Assembly (NCBI GenBank): GCA_023388635.1
Contig: JAEWFW010000049.1
Span: 1 to 64,000 of the forward strand
Source: Bacillota bacterium
GTDB lineage: Bacteria; Bacillota; Bacilli; Desulfuribacillales; Desulfuribacillaceae
Direction of reading: 5' to 3'
Length of the DNA stretch: 64,000 bases
Under the pieces are notes generated by a model that was not told the DNA's origin, did not search any database, and was given only the letters and a program-made list of their open reading frames with translations. This document shows positions 35,524 through 44,271 of the stretch, in pieces (position 1 is the first letter of the stretch; each line of letters begins with the position of its first letter). Made by a program: the position numbers and the translations under genes.

Positions 35524-35645
35524 TTAATGTAACATTTTGATTACAAATTGCTGAAATAAGAGGATTTCGCCAGGTGGAAACATAATTATTAATAATCGAA
35601 TTTGTATGAGTTCGTACTTTCCCAATTCAACGGAGGGCAGACCCC

Positions 35646-36419
35646 ATGAAGAGAGAATATAAAATTATTATAATTGTTTGCGCTCTAATGGTGATCCTGT
35701 TTCAGAATGGTAAAATATTTCGTTCCATTGATCGGGAAATTGTCCAATCGGAGTATTCGTTATCTGATAGTATAGAAGGCTCTTTTACTGAACAACAGGC
35801 AGAGGGCAAAGTTGTCGTGAAGAAAACACCTGACGCGTCTGAGAAGTCGGAGGAAATCACACGTAAAAAGACGATTTCTATATCTGAGCAAGATAAAGCG
35901 CAGCATGAACAAGATCAATCTGTAGCTGTTGCCGAGAAGGAGCATCAGGGCAATGCTTCGGCGGTACAGTCGACAGAAGCGGGTGGCGATGTAACAGCAC
36001 CCGCACTGGCGTTAGAACTACCGGTATTGTCGAAAGAAAAGATATTGCCCGTAAAATTTAAAATACTAAAGCAAGATGGCAGAGTCAATATTGTCGATAT
36101 TGATGGTGATATCTACATGGATATGAATTCACTTACTCGGTATTACGGGAAAACCGTTGACTGGGACAGTGAGAAGGAACAATTTAAATTCAAATTGTTC
36201 GGTGTAGAGGTACAAGGCTCATCATTGCAGTATGAGATCCTCGTCAACGGGAATCCAGTGGTCCTGGACCAGCCTGTATACAGGATCGAGAGTATCACTT
36301 ATTTTCCAGCTGACGCTTTTGCCAAAGAGTTTGGCGCTGAGGTTACTTACGAAAACCACCTGCTGGAATTTAAGGTTCGCAACTATGCGAAAGCGGCTTT
36401 TAAGCTCTTTCGATCTTAA
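35646..36419 (+). CDS. Membrane-anchored protein with a copper-amine-oxidase-N-like domain
   Basis: Exported or membrane-anchored protein, 257 residues. Residues about 6-20 are hydrophobic (IIIIVCALMVILF) and probably act as an anchor. Residues 40-125 are charged and of low complexity. The C-terminal 115 residues, from LPVKFKILKQDGRVNIVDIDGD, resemble the copper amine oxidase N-terminal-like domain used in Bacillota as an extracellular binding module. The same domain type ends the next gene. GGAGGGC precedes the ATG. Function unknown; envelope or matrix binding is inferred. Confidence 0.7.
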   Translation: MKREYKIIIIVCALMVILFQNGKIFRSIDREIVQSEYSLSDSIEGSFTEQQAEGKVVVKKTPDASEKSEEITRKKTISISEQDKAQHEQDQSVAVAEKEHQGNASAVQSTEAGGDVTAPALALELPVLSKEKILPVKFKILKQDGRVNIVDIDGDIYMDMNSLTRYYGKTVDWDSEKEQFKFKLFGVEVQGSSLQYEILVNGNPVVLDQPVYRIESITYFPADAFAKEFGAEVTYENHLLEFKVRNYAKAAFKLFRS

Positions 36420-36536
36420 AAGTTTGCCATATATAGCTTTACTTACCATTCAAGGGGGTGCAATTGAAAGGTTTTAGTGATGTGGAAAGGTGAACTTATT
36501 ACGTACAATTTTTCACTATAAGAAGGAGGAAAACAA

Positions 36537-37460
36537 ATGAAGAAAACGGTTTGGTTTTTAGTAGCTGCGATTGCAGTGTTAGGGGTAGCAGCATTTGGAG
36601 CACAAAATGTAGATGCATATCCTCAATTGGGAGCAGATTGCGCTGCTTCTGGATGTCATGATGGCGTAGCACACGCTAAAATTGGTGGAGCGGCACCGGC
36701 ACCTGCTAAGCCTGCAACACCAGCTCCAGCTCCAACACCTGCTCCTGCTAAACCAGCAGAGCCTGCTAAGCCAGCAACACCTGCAGCACCTGCTAAAACA
36801 GAGTTAACTGGTGAAGCTAAAGGATTCAAGAGCCAAGTCAAAGTAAAAGTTACTTTGGAAGGCGACAAAATCACAGCTGTTGATGTTGTAAGCCATGATG
36901 ACACTAAAGGAATTGCTGACAATGCTGTTAACAAAGTTCCAGGTGCAATCGTAGCGAAGCAATCAGCAGACGTTGACGTTGCTGCCGGAGCTACTATGAC
37001 TAGTAAAGGTATCATTGCTGCTGTTAAAGATGCATTGGCTAAGAAGCCTGCTGCAGCAAAACCTACTACACCAGCACCTGCACCTGCAAAGCCTGCAGCA
37101 CCCAAAGCAGTGAAGGTAGATTTCAAATTATTCGGTCAAGTTGGTAAAGTAGATATCGCTGTTATCAATGGTGATGTATACGTTGGCGTTCGTTCAGCAG
37201 TACAAGCGGCTGCTGGCAAGTTGGACTTTGACCAAGCAACGAAGCAAGTAGTAGTAACTGCTAAAGGTTTCGAGCTTAAAGGTCAACAAGGACACAAAGG
37301 TATTACAATCAACGGTAAGGCATTCGTTTTGGATGCACCTGTAGCAAACGTTGACGGAGCTCTATACGTACAGGCTCATTCAGCAGCTAAAATTGCTGGA
37401 GAACTTGCTAAGAGACCATTGGCTGTTACATTGGTTAAAAATGTTCTTGAACTTAAATAG
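36537..37460 (+). CDS. Exported protein with CX4CH, FMN-binding and copper-amine-oxidase-N-like parts
   Basis: Secreted protein, 307 residues. A cleavable signal ends near residue 27 (AFGAQNVDA). The mature N-terminus has CAASGCHDG, a CX4CH arrangement that can hold a c-type heme in some cytochromes. An Ala/Pro/Lys linker follows (about 52-88), then an FMN_bind-like domain (about 90-168) ending DVAAGATMTSKG, close to the flavin-attachment motif, a second AP-rich linker, and a C-terminal copper-amine-oxidase-N-like domain (about 195-307). Codons are strongly A/T-ended, unlike its neighbours, suggesting high expression. AAGGAGG lies eight bases before the ATG. An extracytoplasmic electron carrier is inferred, not shown. 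Confidence 0.75.
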   Translation: MKKTVWFLVAAIAVLGVAAFGAQNVDAYPQLGADCAASGCHDGVAHAKIGGAAPAPAKPATPAPAPTPAPAKPAEPAKPATPAAPAKTELTGEAKGFKSQVKVKVTLEGDKITAVDVVSHDDTKGIADNAVNKVPGAIVAKQSADVDVAAGATMTSKGIIAAVKDALAKKPAAAKPTTPAPAPAKPAAPKAVKVDFKLFGQVGKVDIAVINGDVYVGVRSAVQAAAGKLDFDQATKQVVVTAKGFELKGQQGHKGITINGKAFVLDAPVANVDGALYVQAHSAAKIAGELAKRPLAVTLVKNVLELK

Positions 37461-37494
37461 TGCGATTTAATCCGTACTTATAACATGTATTATA

Positions 37495-37535
37495 AAATGA
37501 GCGATCTCCCATATAGGAGACCGCTCATTTTTATT
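37495..37535. terminator. Bidirectional terminator
   Basis: AAATGAGCGATCTCC (37495-37509) pairs with GGAGACCGCTCATTT (37516-37530) with one mismatch. T-runs lie on both strands. It ends both the flavin-motif gene and the convergent deacetylase, whose stop codon (37531-37533) touches it. Confidence 0.9.
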
Positions 37536-38538
37536 TAAAGTATGATTTGAATTGATTGAGTGATGTAGAAGAGTAAACTCCGTAACGGCACAATTCGTAT
37601 TTTGGCGAGTGGGGTTTTACTGTCCCCGGTTTTGTAGTAAATGCCATACGGTAGCCGGAATACTGCAACTGATAAATTGTCTTTTTGTCATACTCTCCGA
37701 ACGGATACGCAAAATACGGAGAGTTAATCAAAACTTTACTGAGACGCATGTCGTTTATAGCATCAGCCGGTGGCTTAGTGAGCAGATAGCCGAGCCCGTT
37801 GTCTTTTTTGTGAAAATCGTGCGTATGGCTGCCAATACTGAAAATATCTGTACTATAGCGAATTTCCGGCCAACTGATGTAGTTTAAGGTATCAGGATCG
37901 AACTTTTCCGGCTGGAAGCGAATCATACTGGTAATGGCAAATATCGAAGCAGGGTATTGATAGTTCTTCAAAATCGGATAGGCATAGACATAATTGCTCA
38001 AATATCCATCGTCAAAGGTGATAAAGAACGATTTTTTCGGAAGCCGTATTTTCCCATCGATATAAGCCTCTAAGATCGACAACGGATACGCTTGGTAGCC
38101 GTTCTCGTACAAATATTTCATCTGTGCTTCAAAGCTTTCTACAGAAATCACAGAAGAGTTATTGTGAAAGTTCTTGTTTTCTTGCGCTTTTAGTAAATGG
38201 TGGTACGTCAGCACAACAACATTATCTGCGTAAGAAAAATTACTTAAGAAGGATTCGAGATCGTAATACATAATATCTGTAATCTGTGGCTGCTCTGCAA
38301 AGTAAGCAATTTCCGTATTTCGATAAAAGTCTATGGGGACATTGAGATGAATCGCTAAATCATCTAACAAAGCTTGCCCCGTATAGTTTGTAAGATCTGC
38401 GTGTTGTAGAAAATCGGAAGCAGCTAATTGGGCAAAATCAGCAGCAAGAAATTCTGCCGGTAAGAAGAAACTCACAAATGGGAAACTTAAAGATAGAACT
38501 AAAATTGTCAGTATCGCAATTATGGCTTTTGACTGCAT
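37531..38538 (-). CDS. Membrane-anchored polysaccharide deacetylase
   Basis: NodB-family carbohydrate esterase, 335 residues, likely acting on peptidoglycan or another cell-surface polymer. Residues about 5-30 form a membrane anchor. The metal-binding motifs are SFFITFDDGYLSNY near residue 178 and GSHTHDFHKKD near 250; FAYPFGEYD is the third motif. AAGGAG lies six bases before the ATG at 38538, so the longer start at 38610, inside htpX, is rejected. It follows htpX by 37 bases on the same strand. Confidence 0.88.
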   Translation of the reverse strand: MQSKAIIAILTILVLSLSFPFVSFFLPAEFLAADFAQLAASDFLQHADLTNYTGQALLDDLAIHLNVPIDFYRNTEIAYFAEQPQITDIMYYDLESFLSNFSYADNVVVLTYHHLLKAQENKNFHNNSSVISVESFEAQMKYLYENGYQAYPLSILEAYIDGKIRLPKKSFFITFDDGYLSNYVYAYPILKNYQYPASIFAITSMIRFQPEKFDPDTLNYISWPEIRYSTDIFSIGSHTHDFHKKDNGLGYLLTKPPADAINDMRLSKVLINSPYFAYPFGEYDKKTIYQLQYSGYRMAFTTKPGTVKPHSPKYELCRYGVYSSTSLNQFKSYFK

Positions 38539-38575
38539 GGGTGCTCCTTTCAATGTTGAGACGGCGTGCTGGATT

Positions 38576-39481
38576 TTACATTTTTCGTAGTGCCTCAATC
38601 CGTTTGTCAATCGGAGGATGTGTACTGAATAATTGATTAAGCTGCGACGGTTTCAATAATGGATTGACAATGAAAAGGCTTGCAGTCGCCTCGCTGGCAA
38701 TACCGACTTGTTTTGCCTTTTCTGGGTCACTATATGTAGCAATTTTTTGTAAAGCCGATGCCAGACCGAGTGGATAGCCGATCATTCTGGCGGCGGTAGC
38801 ATCGGCAAGGTATTCACGGCTTCGCGAAACGGCAGTTTGCACAAGTTTGGCGAGGATCGGTGCCAAGACAATTGTCAGGATTCCCACGATCAACAGAATC
38901 GGATTGCCACCCTTGTTGTTATTGTTGTTTCGATTGTGCCCGCCCCAGAATATTGAGCGGGAAGCTAATTCGGCAATGTACACCAATGTTCCGGCAAGCA
39001 CGACGACAATTGATGAATACAGAATGTCATAATTTTTGATATGAGCCATCTCGTGTGCAATCACACCTTCAAGCTCCTCCCTATTTAATCGATCGATTAA
39101 TCCCCGGGTCACGGCGACGACACCGTGCTCAGGATTCCGGCCGGTGGCGAAAGCGTTGGGAATATCCGTTTCGATCACATATGCCTTAGGTGTAGGGATT
39201 CCGGCAGCGATTGCCACACCCTCTATTGTGTGATACAAATATGGTTCTTGCGCTTTAGAGACAGGTCGGGCATTTGTCATTTTCAAGATCATTTTGTCAC
39301 TGTTATAGTAACTGAAAAAGACACTGACGATCGTGATGATAAAAGCGATAAGTACGAACATAGAACTTGTCGCAGGATCCATAAGATAACCGATAAAATA
39401 CGATGCTATCAGTATTAAACCGATAAATATAAACACGAACACAAACGTATTGCGCTTGTTTCGGCTAATTTGCTGGTACAT
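38576..39481 (-). CDS. htpX: HtpX-family membrane metalloprotease
   Basis: Integral membrane zinc protease for quality control of membrane proteins, 301 residues. Two N-terminal helices (near residues 13-55) precede the active-site motif GVIAHEMAHIKNYD, and two further helices follow. A C-terminal Glu ligand is expected in SREYLADATAARM. GGAGGTG is upstream of the ATG. It directly follows lemA, a pairing very common across bacteria. Confidence 0.94.
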   Translation of the reverse strand: MYQQISRNKRNTFVFVFIFIGLILIASYFIGYLMDPATSSMFVLIAFIITIVSVFFSYYNSDKMILKMTNARPVSKAQEPYLYHTIEGVAIAAGIPTPKAYVIETDIPNAFATGRNPEHGVVAVTRGLIDRLNREELEGVIAHEMAHIKNYDILYSSIVVVLAGTLVYIAELASRSIFWGGHNRNNNNNKGGNPILLIVGILTIVLAPILAKLVQTAVSRSREYLADATAARMIGYPLGLASALQKIATYSDPEKAKQVGIASEATASLFIVNPLLKPSQLNQLFSTHPPIDKRIEALRKM

Positions 39482-39539
39482 AAATTACAACACCTCCGGT
39501 CAAGCAGAGATAAAGCATGGATTGAAAGCAGCTGCGTAA

Positions 39540-40085
39540 TTAAAATTCGACCTTCACCGGTCTGCGGGCTTCTTCGTTTTCCGCATTAAATGATTCCGCT
39601 GCGTTAAAATTAAACATATTGGCAAAAATATTATTAGGGAAAACCTGCAACGCCGTATTATAATCCATGACAGAATTGTTGTAATGTTGTCTGGCGTACG
39701 TGATTTTGTTTTCTGTCCCGGATAGTTCTTCCTGTAGCATCATAAAGTTTTGCGAAGCCTTTAAATCCGGATAGTTCTCCGACACGGCAAATAATGACTT
39801 CAAGGCACCGGACATCATGTTCTCAGCTATAGCCTGTTCTTTGACACTTCCGGCGTTGAGAAAAGATGTTCTCGCCTTTGTCACGTTCTCTAAGACACTC
39901 TTTTCATGCTCCATGTAGCCTTTTACAGTAGACACCAAATTGGGAATCAGATCGAAACGGCGTTGCAATTGAGTTTCAATACCTGCCCATGCATTCTTTA
40001 CGGCATTTCTTTTGGAAACGAGGTTGTTGTAAATCAATACGGAGAATAAGAGTAATGCGCCAACAGCAATAGCAAGAACGATCAT
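39540..40085 (-). CDS. lemA: LemA-family membrane protein
   Basis: Single-helix membrane protein, 181 residues. Residues 1-19 form the helix (IVLAIAVGALLLFSVLIYN), followed by NLVSKRNAVKNAWAGIETQLQRR and DLIPNLVSTVKGYMEHE, the signature of the family. The rest is predicted as a helical bundle. The biochemical role is unsettled. AGGAG precedes the ATG. First gene of lemA-htpX-deacetylase. Confidence 0.94.
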   Translation of the reverse strand: MIVLAIAVGALLLFSVLIYNNLVSKRNAVKNAWAGIETQLQRRFDLIPNLVSTVKGYMEHEKSVLENVTKARTSFLNAGSVKEQAIAENMMSGALKSLFAVSENYPDLKASQNFMMLQEELSGTENKITYARQHYNNSVMDYNTALQVFPNNIFANMFNFNAAESFNAENEEARRPVKVEF

Positions 40086-40278
40086 GTCAAAACTCCTCTC
40101 TAACTTGTAGCGATTTTGCAGTGTTTTATAATATTTGCAACATCCTTATTATTGTATCAAAAAAAATAAAAAAAATATATGCAACAGCATGGTAAATATG
40201 TAATAATACTATGAGGCAGAAAATCGAAGACATACGCAACAAAAATTAAATGACAGAAAGTGGAGATTAAGAAAAGGT

Positions 40279-42084
40279 ATGAAAAATTTAACACAAAACC
40301 CTAATATTAGGAACATTGCGATTATTGCCCACGTCGACCATGGAAAAACAACATTAGTAGATCACATGCTAAGACAAAGCGGAACATTTCGCGCGCATCA
40401 GGAAGTAGACGAGCGTGTCATGGACAGCATGGATTTGGAGCGTGAGCGCGGCATTACAATCGCAGCGAAGAACTGTGCGGTATATTGGGGTGATGTGAAA
40501 ATAAACATTCTCGATACACCAGGTCACGCCGACTTTGGCGGTGAGGTAGAAAGAGCCTTGAAAATGGTAGATGGTGTCATCTTACTCGTAGACTCATCAG
40601 AAGGACCGCTACCGCAAACGCGCTTCGTATTAAAGAAAGCATTGGAAGCGAATTTGCGTATTATTGTTTGCGTCAATAAAATTGATCGCAGTGATGCAAG
40701 ACCGCAGGAAGTTTTAGACGAAGTATATGATTTGTTTATCGATCTTGATGCATCGGAAGAACAATTGGATTTCCCAGTATTATATTCAATCGGCGTCAAA
40801 GGAATTGCCCAGAACTCTTTAGAAGAAACAAGCGATAGTTTGAGTCCATTGTTCGAAAAGGTGATTGAGCATATGCCGGCACCTTCTTACGATCCGGAAG
40901 AACCATTCCAAATGCTGGTGACAAATCTTGATTATTCAGAGTACCTCGGAAGATTGGCTATCGGTCGCGTATTCCATGGCACCGTGAGAAGTAATGATCA
41001 ATTAGTATGTATTAATGAGCAAAATGAACAAATATCCTTGCGCATATCGAAGCTGCAAGTATACGACGGCGTCAGACTGCAAGAAATGAAAGAAGCAACC
41101 GCAGGGGAAATTGTCATTCTCGCCGGAATTGAAAATGTAAAAATTGGCGACACGATTGCTAACAAAGAGACACCAAAGGCACTTCCGCGCATTACGGTCG
41201 ATGAGCCGACAGTCTCGATGCTGTTTACGATCAATACATCCCCGTTGGCAGGTAAAGAGGGAAAAATTGTTCAGGGTGCTAAAATCCGTGAACGCTTATA
41301 TAGAGAGACATTGCGCAACGTGGCAATTCGCGTGGAAGATACGGAAGAACGCGACAGCTTTATCGTCAAAGGTCGCGGCGAATTGCAAATGGCGATTTTA
41401 ATTGAGCAAATGAGAAGAGAAGGCTTTGAATTTACCGTCGGCAGACCGGTCGTCATTTTCAGACAGGAAGAGGGCAAGAAGTTGGAGCCGATTGAGCGTT
41501 TGTTTGTCGACTGTGATGAAGCCTTTGTTGGTATCGTTACGGAAAAATTATCGCAGCGCAAAGGGCGCTTGATGAACATGGATAATAAAGGTAGCGGCAG
41601 AGCAATGATGGAATTCTCCGTGCCTTCCCGTTCGCTGCTGGGATACCGCAACGAGTTTTTAACAGATACCAAAGGTACGGGGCTTATGAACTCTTACTTA
41701 GAAGGGTTTGAAGAATACCGTGGTGACTTCCCTTCGAGAATCAATGGTTCGCTCGTAGCAGACCGTTCAGGATCTGCCGTGCCGTACGCATTGTTTAACC
41801 TCGAACCGAGAGGGATTTTATTCGTTCAACCTGGCGACCCGGTATATGAAGGTATGATCATTGGTGAGAACAGCCGTAGTCAAGATTTGGATGTCAACCC
41901 ATGTAAAGAGAAAAAGGCGACAAATGTGCGTTCAGCCGGAAAAGACACGGGAATCGTTTTGACACCGGTATTGCCGATGGCGTTGGAGAAAGCGATCGAT
42001 TTTATACGGGAAGACGAACAAATCGAAATTACTCCGAAATCAATCCGCCTGCGCAAGACAATTTTACAGGCGAATCTTCGCTAA
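40279..42084 (+). CDS. typA: Translational GTPase TypA/BipA
   Basis: Ribosome-binding GTPase linked to stress and 50S assembly, 601 residues. G1 is AHVDHGKTT near residue 18, G2 ERGITI, G3 DTPGHADFGGEV, G4 NKIDR; then the EF-G-like domains II, III and V and the BipA-specific C-terminal domain with VNPCKEKKATNVR. SD assignment is loose (GGAG 13 bases away, AAAGG two bases away), but the N-terminus is canonical. Single gene, with a strong terminator downstream. Confidence 0.96.
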   Translation: MKNLTQNPNIRNIAIIAHVDHGKTTLVDHMLRQSGTFRAHQEVDERVMDSMDLERERGITIAAKNCAVYWGDVKINILDTPGHADFGGEVERALKMVDGVILLVDSSEGPLPQTRFVLKKALEANLRIIVCVNKIDRSDARPQEVLDEVYDLFIDLDASEEQLDFPVLYSIGVKGIAQNSLEETSDSLSPLFEKVIEHMPAPSYDPEEPFQMLVTNLDYSEYLGRLAIGRVFHGTVRSNDQLVCINEQNEQISLRISKLQVYDGVRLQEMKEATAGEIVILAGIENVKIGDTIANKETPKALPRITVDEPTVSMLFTINTSPLAGKEGKIVQGAKIRERLYRETLRNVAIRVEDTEERDSFIVKGRGELQMAILIEQMRREGFEFTVGRPVVIFRQEEGKKLEPIERLFVDCDEAFVGIVTEKLSQRKGRLMNMDNKGSGRAMMEFSVPSRSLLGYRNEFLTDTKGTGLMNSYLEGFEEYRGDFPSRINGSLVADRSGSAVPYALFNLEPRGILFVQPGDPVYEGMIIGENSRSQDLDVNPCKEKKATNVRSAGKDTGIVLTPVLPMALEKAIDFIREDEQIEITPKSIRLRKTILQANLR

Positions 42085-42093
42085 GATACTTGA

Positions 42094-42124
42094 AGCGAGT
42101 TCTTAAATTAGCTGGAGATTTTTT
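42094..42124 (+). repeat. Decayed copy of the hairpin arm seen at 2719
   Basis: GAGTTCTTAAATTAGCTGG plus AGATTTTTT resembles the left arm at 2722-2750 (AAGTTCTTAATTCAGGTGG plus AGATTCTTT). The matching right arm is missing. Similarity was judged by eye only. Confidence 0.4.
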
Positions 42125-42148
42125 GAAGTTAAAGATAGTGATTAAAAT

Positions 42149-42189
42149 AAGCGCACCAAAAGCTGATCATGCTTTTAGGTGCGCTTTTG
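42149..42189. terminator. Bidirectional terminator after typA
   Basis: AAGCGCACCAAAAGC (42149-42163) pairs with GCTTTTAGGTGCGCTT (42171-42186) with one mismatch, followed by T. It is placed between the convergent typA and GbsR-like genes. Confidence 0.9.
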
Positions 42190-42269
42190 TTTATAGGGTT
42201 GAGGGATAGTTCGTTGTGCCTGCTTAGCGATTTTGTTTGCTTAACGATTTTGTTCTCAGCTAGTCTCTT

Positions 42270-42902
42270 TTAGCTTGTCTCTTTTGTCGATGAGTTGTGT
42301 ATTAGAGTATCAAAAAACTCCTTTTGTTCAAAGGCATTGATCACTGTATTGAGCCAAGTGTAGTAAGCAATCGCAAAGTTGATTTTTTGCAACATTTCCA
42401 GAGCTTCTTCGATATCCTGGGTAGTTCCCTTTGCATCCTCGAAGCTCGCTTTTTCAAATGGCGTGCCTGTATGTGCTCTTTGCGAAACGCTTTCTGAAGA
42501 TGTATTATTCCTCAAGTCATTTACAACCGACAATAACTCAGCTTTTGATTTCTGCAAAGCATCTAAATTGGTATGGACGGCTTTGCGCCATTGGATCGAG
42601 AAGTAATCGAGAAAAATCTGCTGCCAATCATCTTTTGTCTGGTACAGGTCTTTTCTAGCCCCTTTATTCCAGACTTTTTCCACACAGTTGAGATCCATCA
42701 GCGTCTTGATGCCAGTGCTCATACTGGTTTTGCTCATTTGCAGAGATTCTTTCATATCGTCAAGCGTCATCGGAGCGCCATGAAAAAACATCGTTCCATA
42801 CAACCGACCGACGGAAGGTGTCACCCCGTATAAATCCATATTGATCGCAATCGACTCGATGACCCGTTCTTTTGCGCGAGCTATTTTTGCTTTTGTATCC
42901 AT
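42270..42902 (-). CDS. GbsR-like MarR-family regulator
   Basis: Winged-helix DNA-binding protein of the GbsR/OpcR type, 210 residues. The opening ARAKERVIESIAINMDLYGVTPSVGRLYGTMFF with MTLDDMKESLQMSKTSMSTGIKTL is the family's helix-turn-helix region. In Bacillus such proteins control glycine-betaine synthesis and uptake, and an opuA operon lies 1.4 kb away, so control of osmoprotectant import is a reasonable inference. The ATG at 42902 is preferred because it gives the family N-terminus, though its SD is weak; the ORF continues to 42950. Confidence 0.82.
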   Translation of the reverse strand: MDTKAKIARAKERVIESIAINMDLYGVTPSVGRLYGTMFFHGAPMTLDDMKESLQMSKTSMSTGIKTLMDLNCVEKVWNKGARKDLYQTKDDWQQIFLDYFSIQWRKAVHTNLDALQKSKAELLSVVNDLRNNTSSESVSQRAHTGTPFEKASFEDAKGTTQDIEEALEMLQKINFAIAYYTWLNTVINAFEQKEFFDTLIHNSSTKETS

Positions 42903-43036
42903 AAATATAATCACCAATCCCGTCGTATCAATCATTGCGCTACACACCATTGTAATAAGTCCGTTGTTAAAAGTAAAGAGGTCTAGTTCAATGGGATGTA
43001 CGCTGTAACGGGGTAAGGATGCCGGCTTTCCGTTCT

Positions 43037-43070
43037 AAAAAAGAGGCAAGCGCAATATACGCTCACCTCT
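43037..43070 (-). terminator. Terminator of the decayed ABC exporter
   Basis: AGAGGCAAGCG (43042-43052) pairs with CGCTCACCTCT (43060-43070), allowing a two-base mismatch. On the minus strand it is followed by six T. Confidence 0.8.
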
Positions 43071-43107
43071 TCAAACATTTTCAAGTCTGTTCAATCAGTA
43101 TAGTGTT

Positions 43108-44187
43108 TTAAGAAGCCTGTTCAAACTGGCTGTTATAGAGTTCGGCATAAAAGCCGCCCTTTTCCAGCAGTTCATCATGATTTCCACTTTCCACAATATC
43201 GCCGTCTCGCATAAAAAGAATGATATCGGCGTTGCGGATTGTAGATAACCTGTGCGCAATCACAAACGATGTTCTGCCGTGTGTCAACTTATCCATCGCC
43301 TCTTGCACAAGTCGTTCGGTCCGTGTATCGACAGAGCTTGTCGCCTCATCTAATATAAGCAGAGGTGCATTTTGAATCATAGCACGGGCAATCGTCACAA
43401 GCTGCTTTTGACCAGTCGACAGAGTCGCCTTATCATTGAGAACTGTATTATAGCCTTGTGGCAATGTGCGAATAAAGTGATGCAGACCAACAGCCTTACA
43501 TGCAGCTTCTACGTCCTGATCCGTAACACCTTGTTTGCTGTATACAATATTCTCATGGATCGTGCCTTCAAACAGCCATGTATCTTGCAACACCATACAG
43601 AATTGCTCATGTACATTTTCCCTCGTCACTTGGCTGATCGGAATATTGTCGATCCTAATTTCTCCGCCGTCGAGTTCATAGAAACGCATCAGCAGATTGA
43701 CAATCGTCGTTTTTCCCGCGCCTGTCGGTCCTACAATCGCTACTTTTTGACCGGCTTTGATCTTGGCTGAAAAGTCGTGAATAACCATTTTATCCTGTTC
43801 ATAACCAAAGCGGACATTTTTAAATTCAACATGACCTGCAGGATTATTCAATTTATTTTGTTTTACGCTTTCATCAGCCAGTTCTTCCTCGTCGAAAAAT
43901 TCAAACACGCGCTCACTGGCAGCGGCAGTTCTTTGCAATGATTGCATCGACTGTGCCAGTTGCGATAGAGGCTGTGTAAACAGACGGATATAGATCATAA
44001 AGGCGACAATCACGCCAAATGAGATGGTACCGTTCATAGCAAGTGCCGCCCCGACAACACATACAGCTACATAGCCGAAGTTCCCGATGAAATTCATAAT
44101 CGGCAGTATTTGGGGGGATTCGGGAGGATATATAAGAACCATCACCGCAAAGAGCGTACAGAAAAAACTGAACAGACTGAACGATGT
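43108..44187 (-). pseudogene. Remnant of an MsbA-like ABC exporter (5' loss and internal deletion)
   Basis: The nucleotide-binding half is complete: GPTGAGKTT, VLQDTWLFEGT, LSTGQKQL, LLILDEATSSVD and an H-loop in IAHRLS. The membrane half is not. The frame opens at 44187 after a TAA and begins with a hydrophobic stretch FSLFSFFCTLFAVMVLIY ending PPESPQIL, which looks like transmembrane helix 1. It runs directly into IMNFIGNFGYVAVCVVG, a segment normally near helix 5. Helices 2-4 are missing, the N-terminus is lost, and the partner half-transporter usual for this heterodimeric type is absent. Even the longest readable frame is about 360 residues, against roughly 600 in intact family members. 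The opuA promoter starts 20 bases from the break. Confidence 0.78.
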
Positions 44188-44206
44188 TTATCGAAGGATA
44201 TGGAGT

Positions 44207-44235
44207 TTGGGTAGTTACCGATATATCTGTATAAT
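44207..44235 (+). promoter_or_regulatory. Promoter of the opuA operon
   Basis: TTGGGT (44207-44212), a 17-base spacer and TATAAT (44230-44235), 36 bases before the ATG. It abuts the broken 5' end of the ABC pseudogene. Confidence 0.65.
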
Positions 44236-44271
44236 TATATAAGTAGAAAGTTCGGAGACTGAGGTGAAAGA

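Noticed and set aside
36656..37126. 156-codon minus-strand ORF rich in Ala and Gly
   Set aside because: Antisense shadow of the Ala-Pro linkers of the flavin-motif protein; no start signal.
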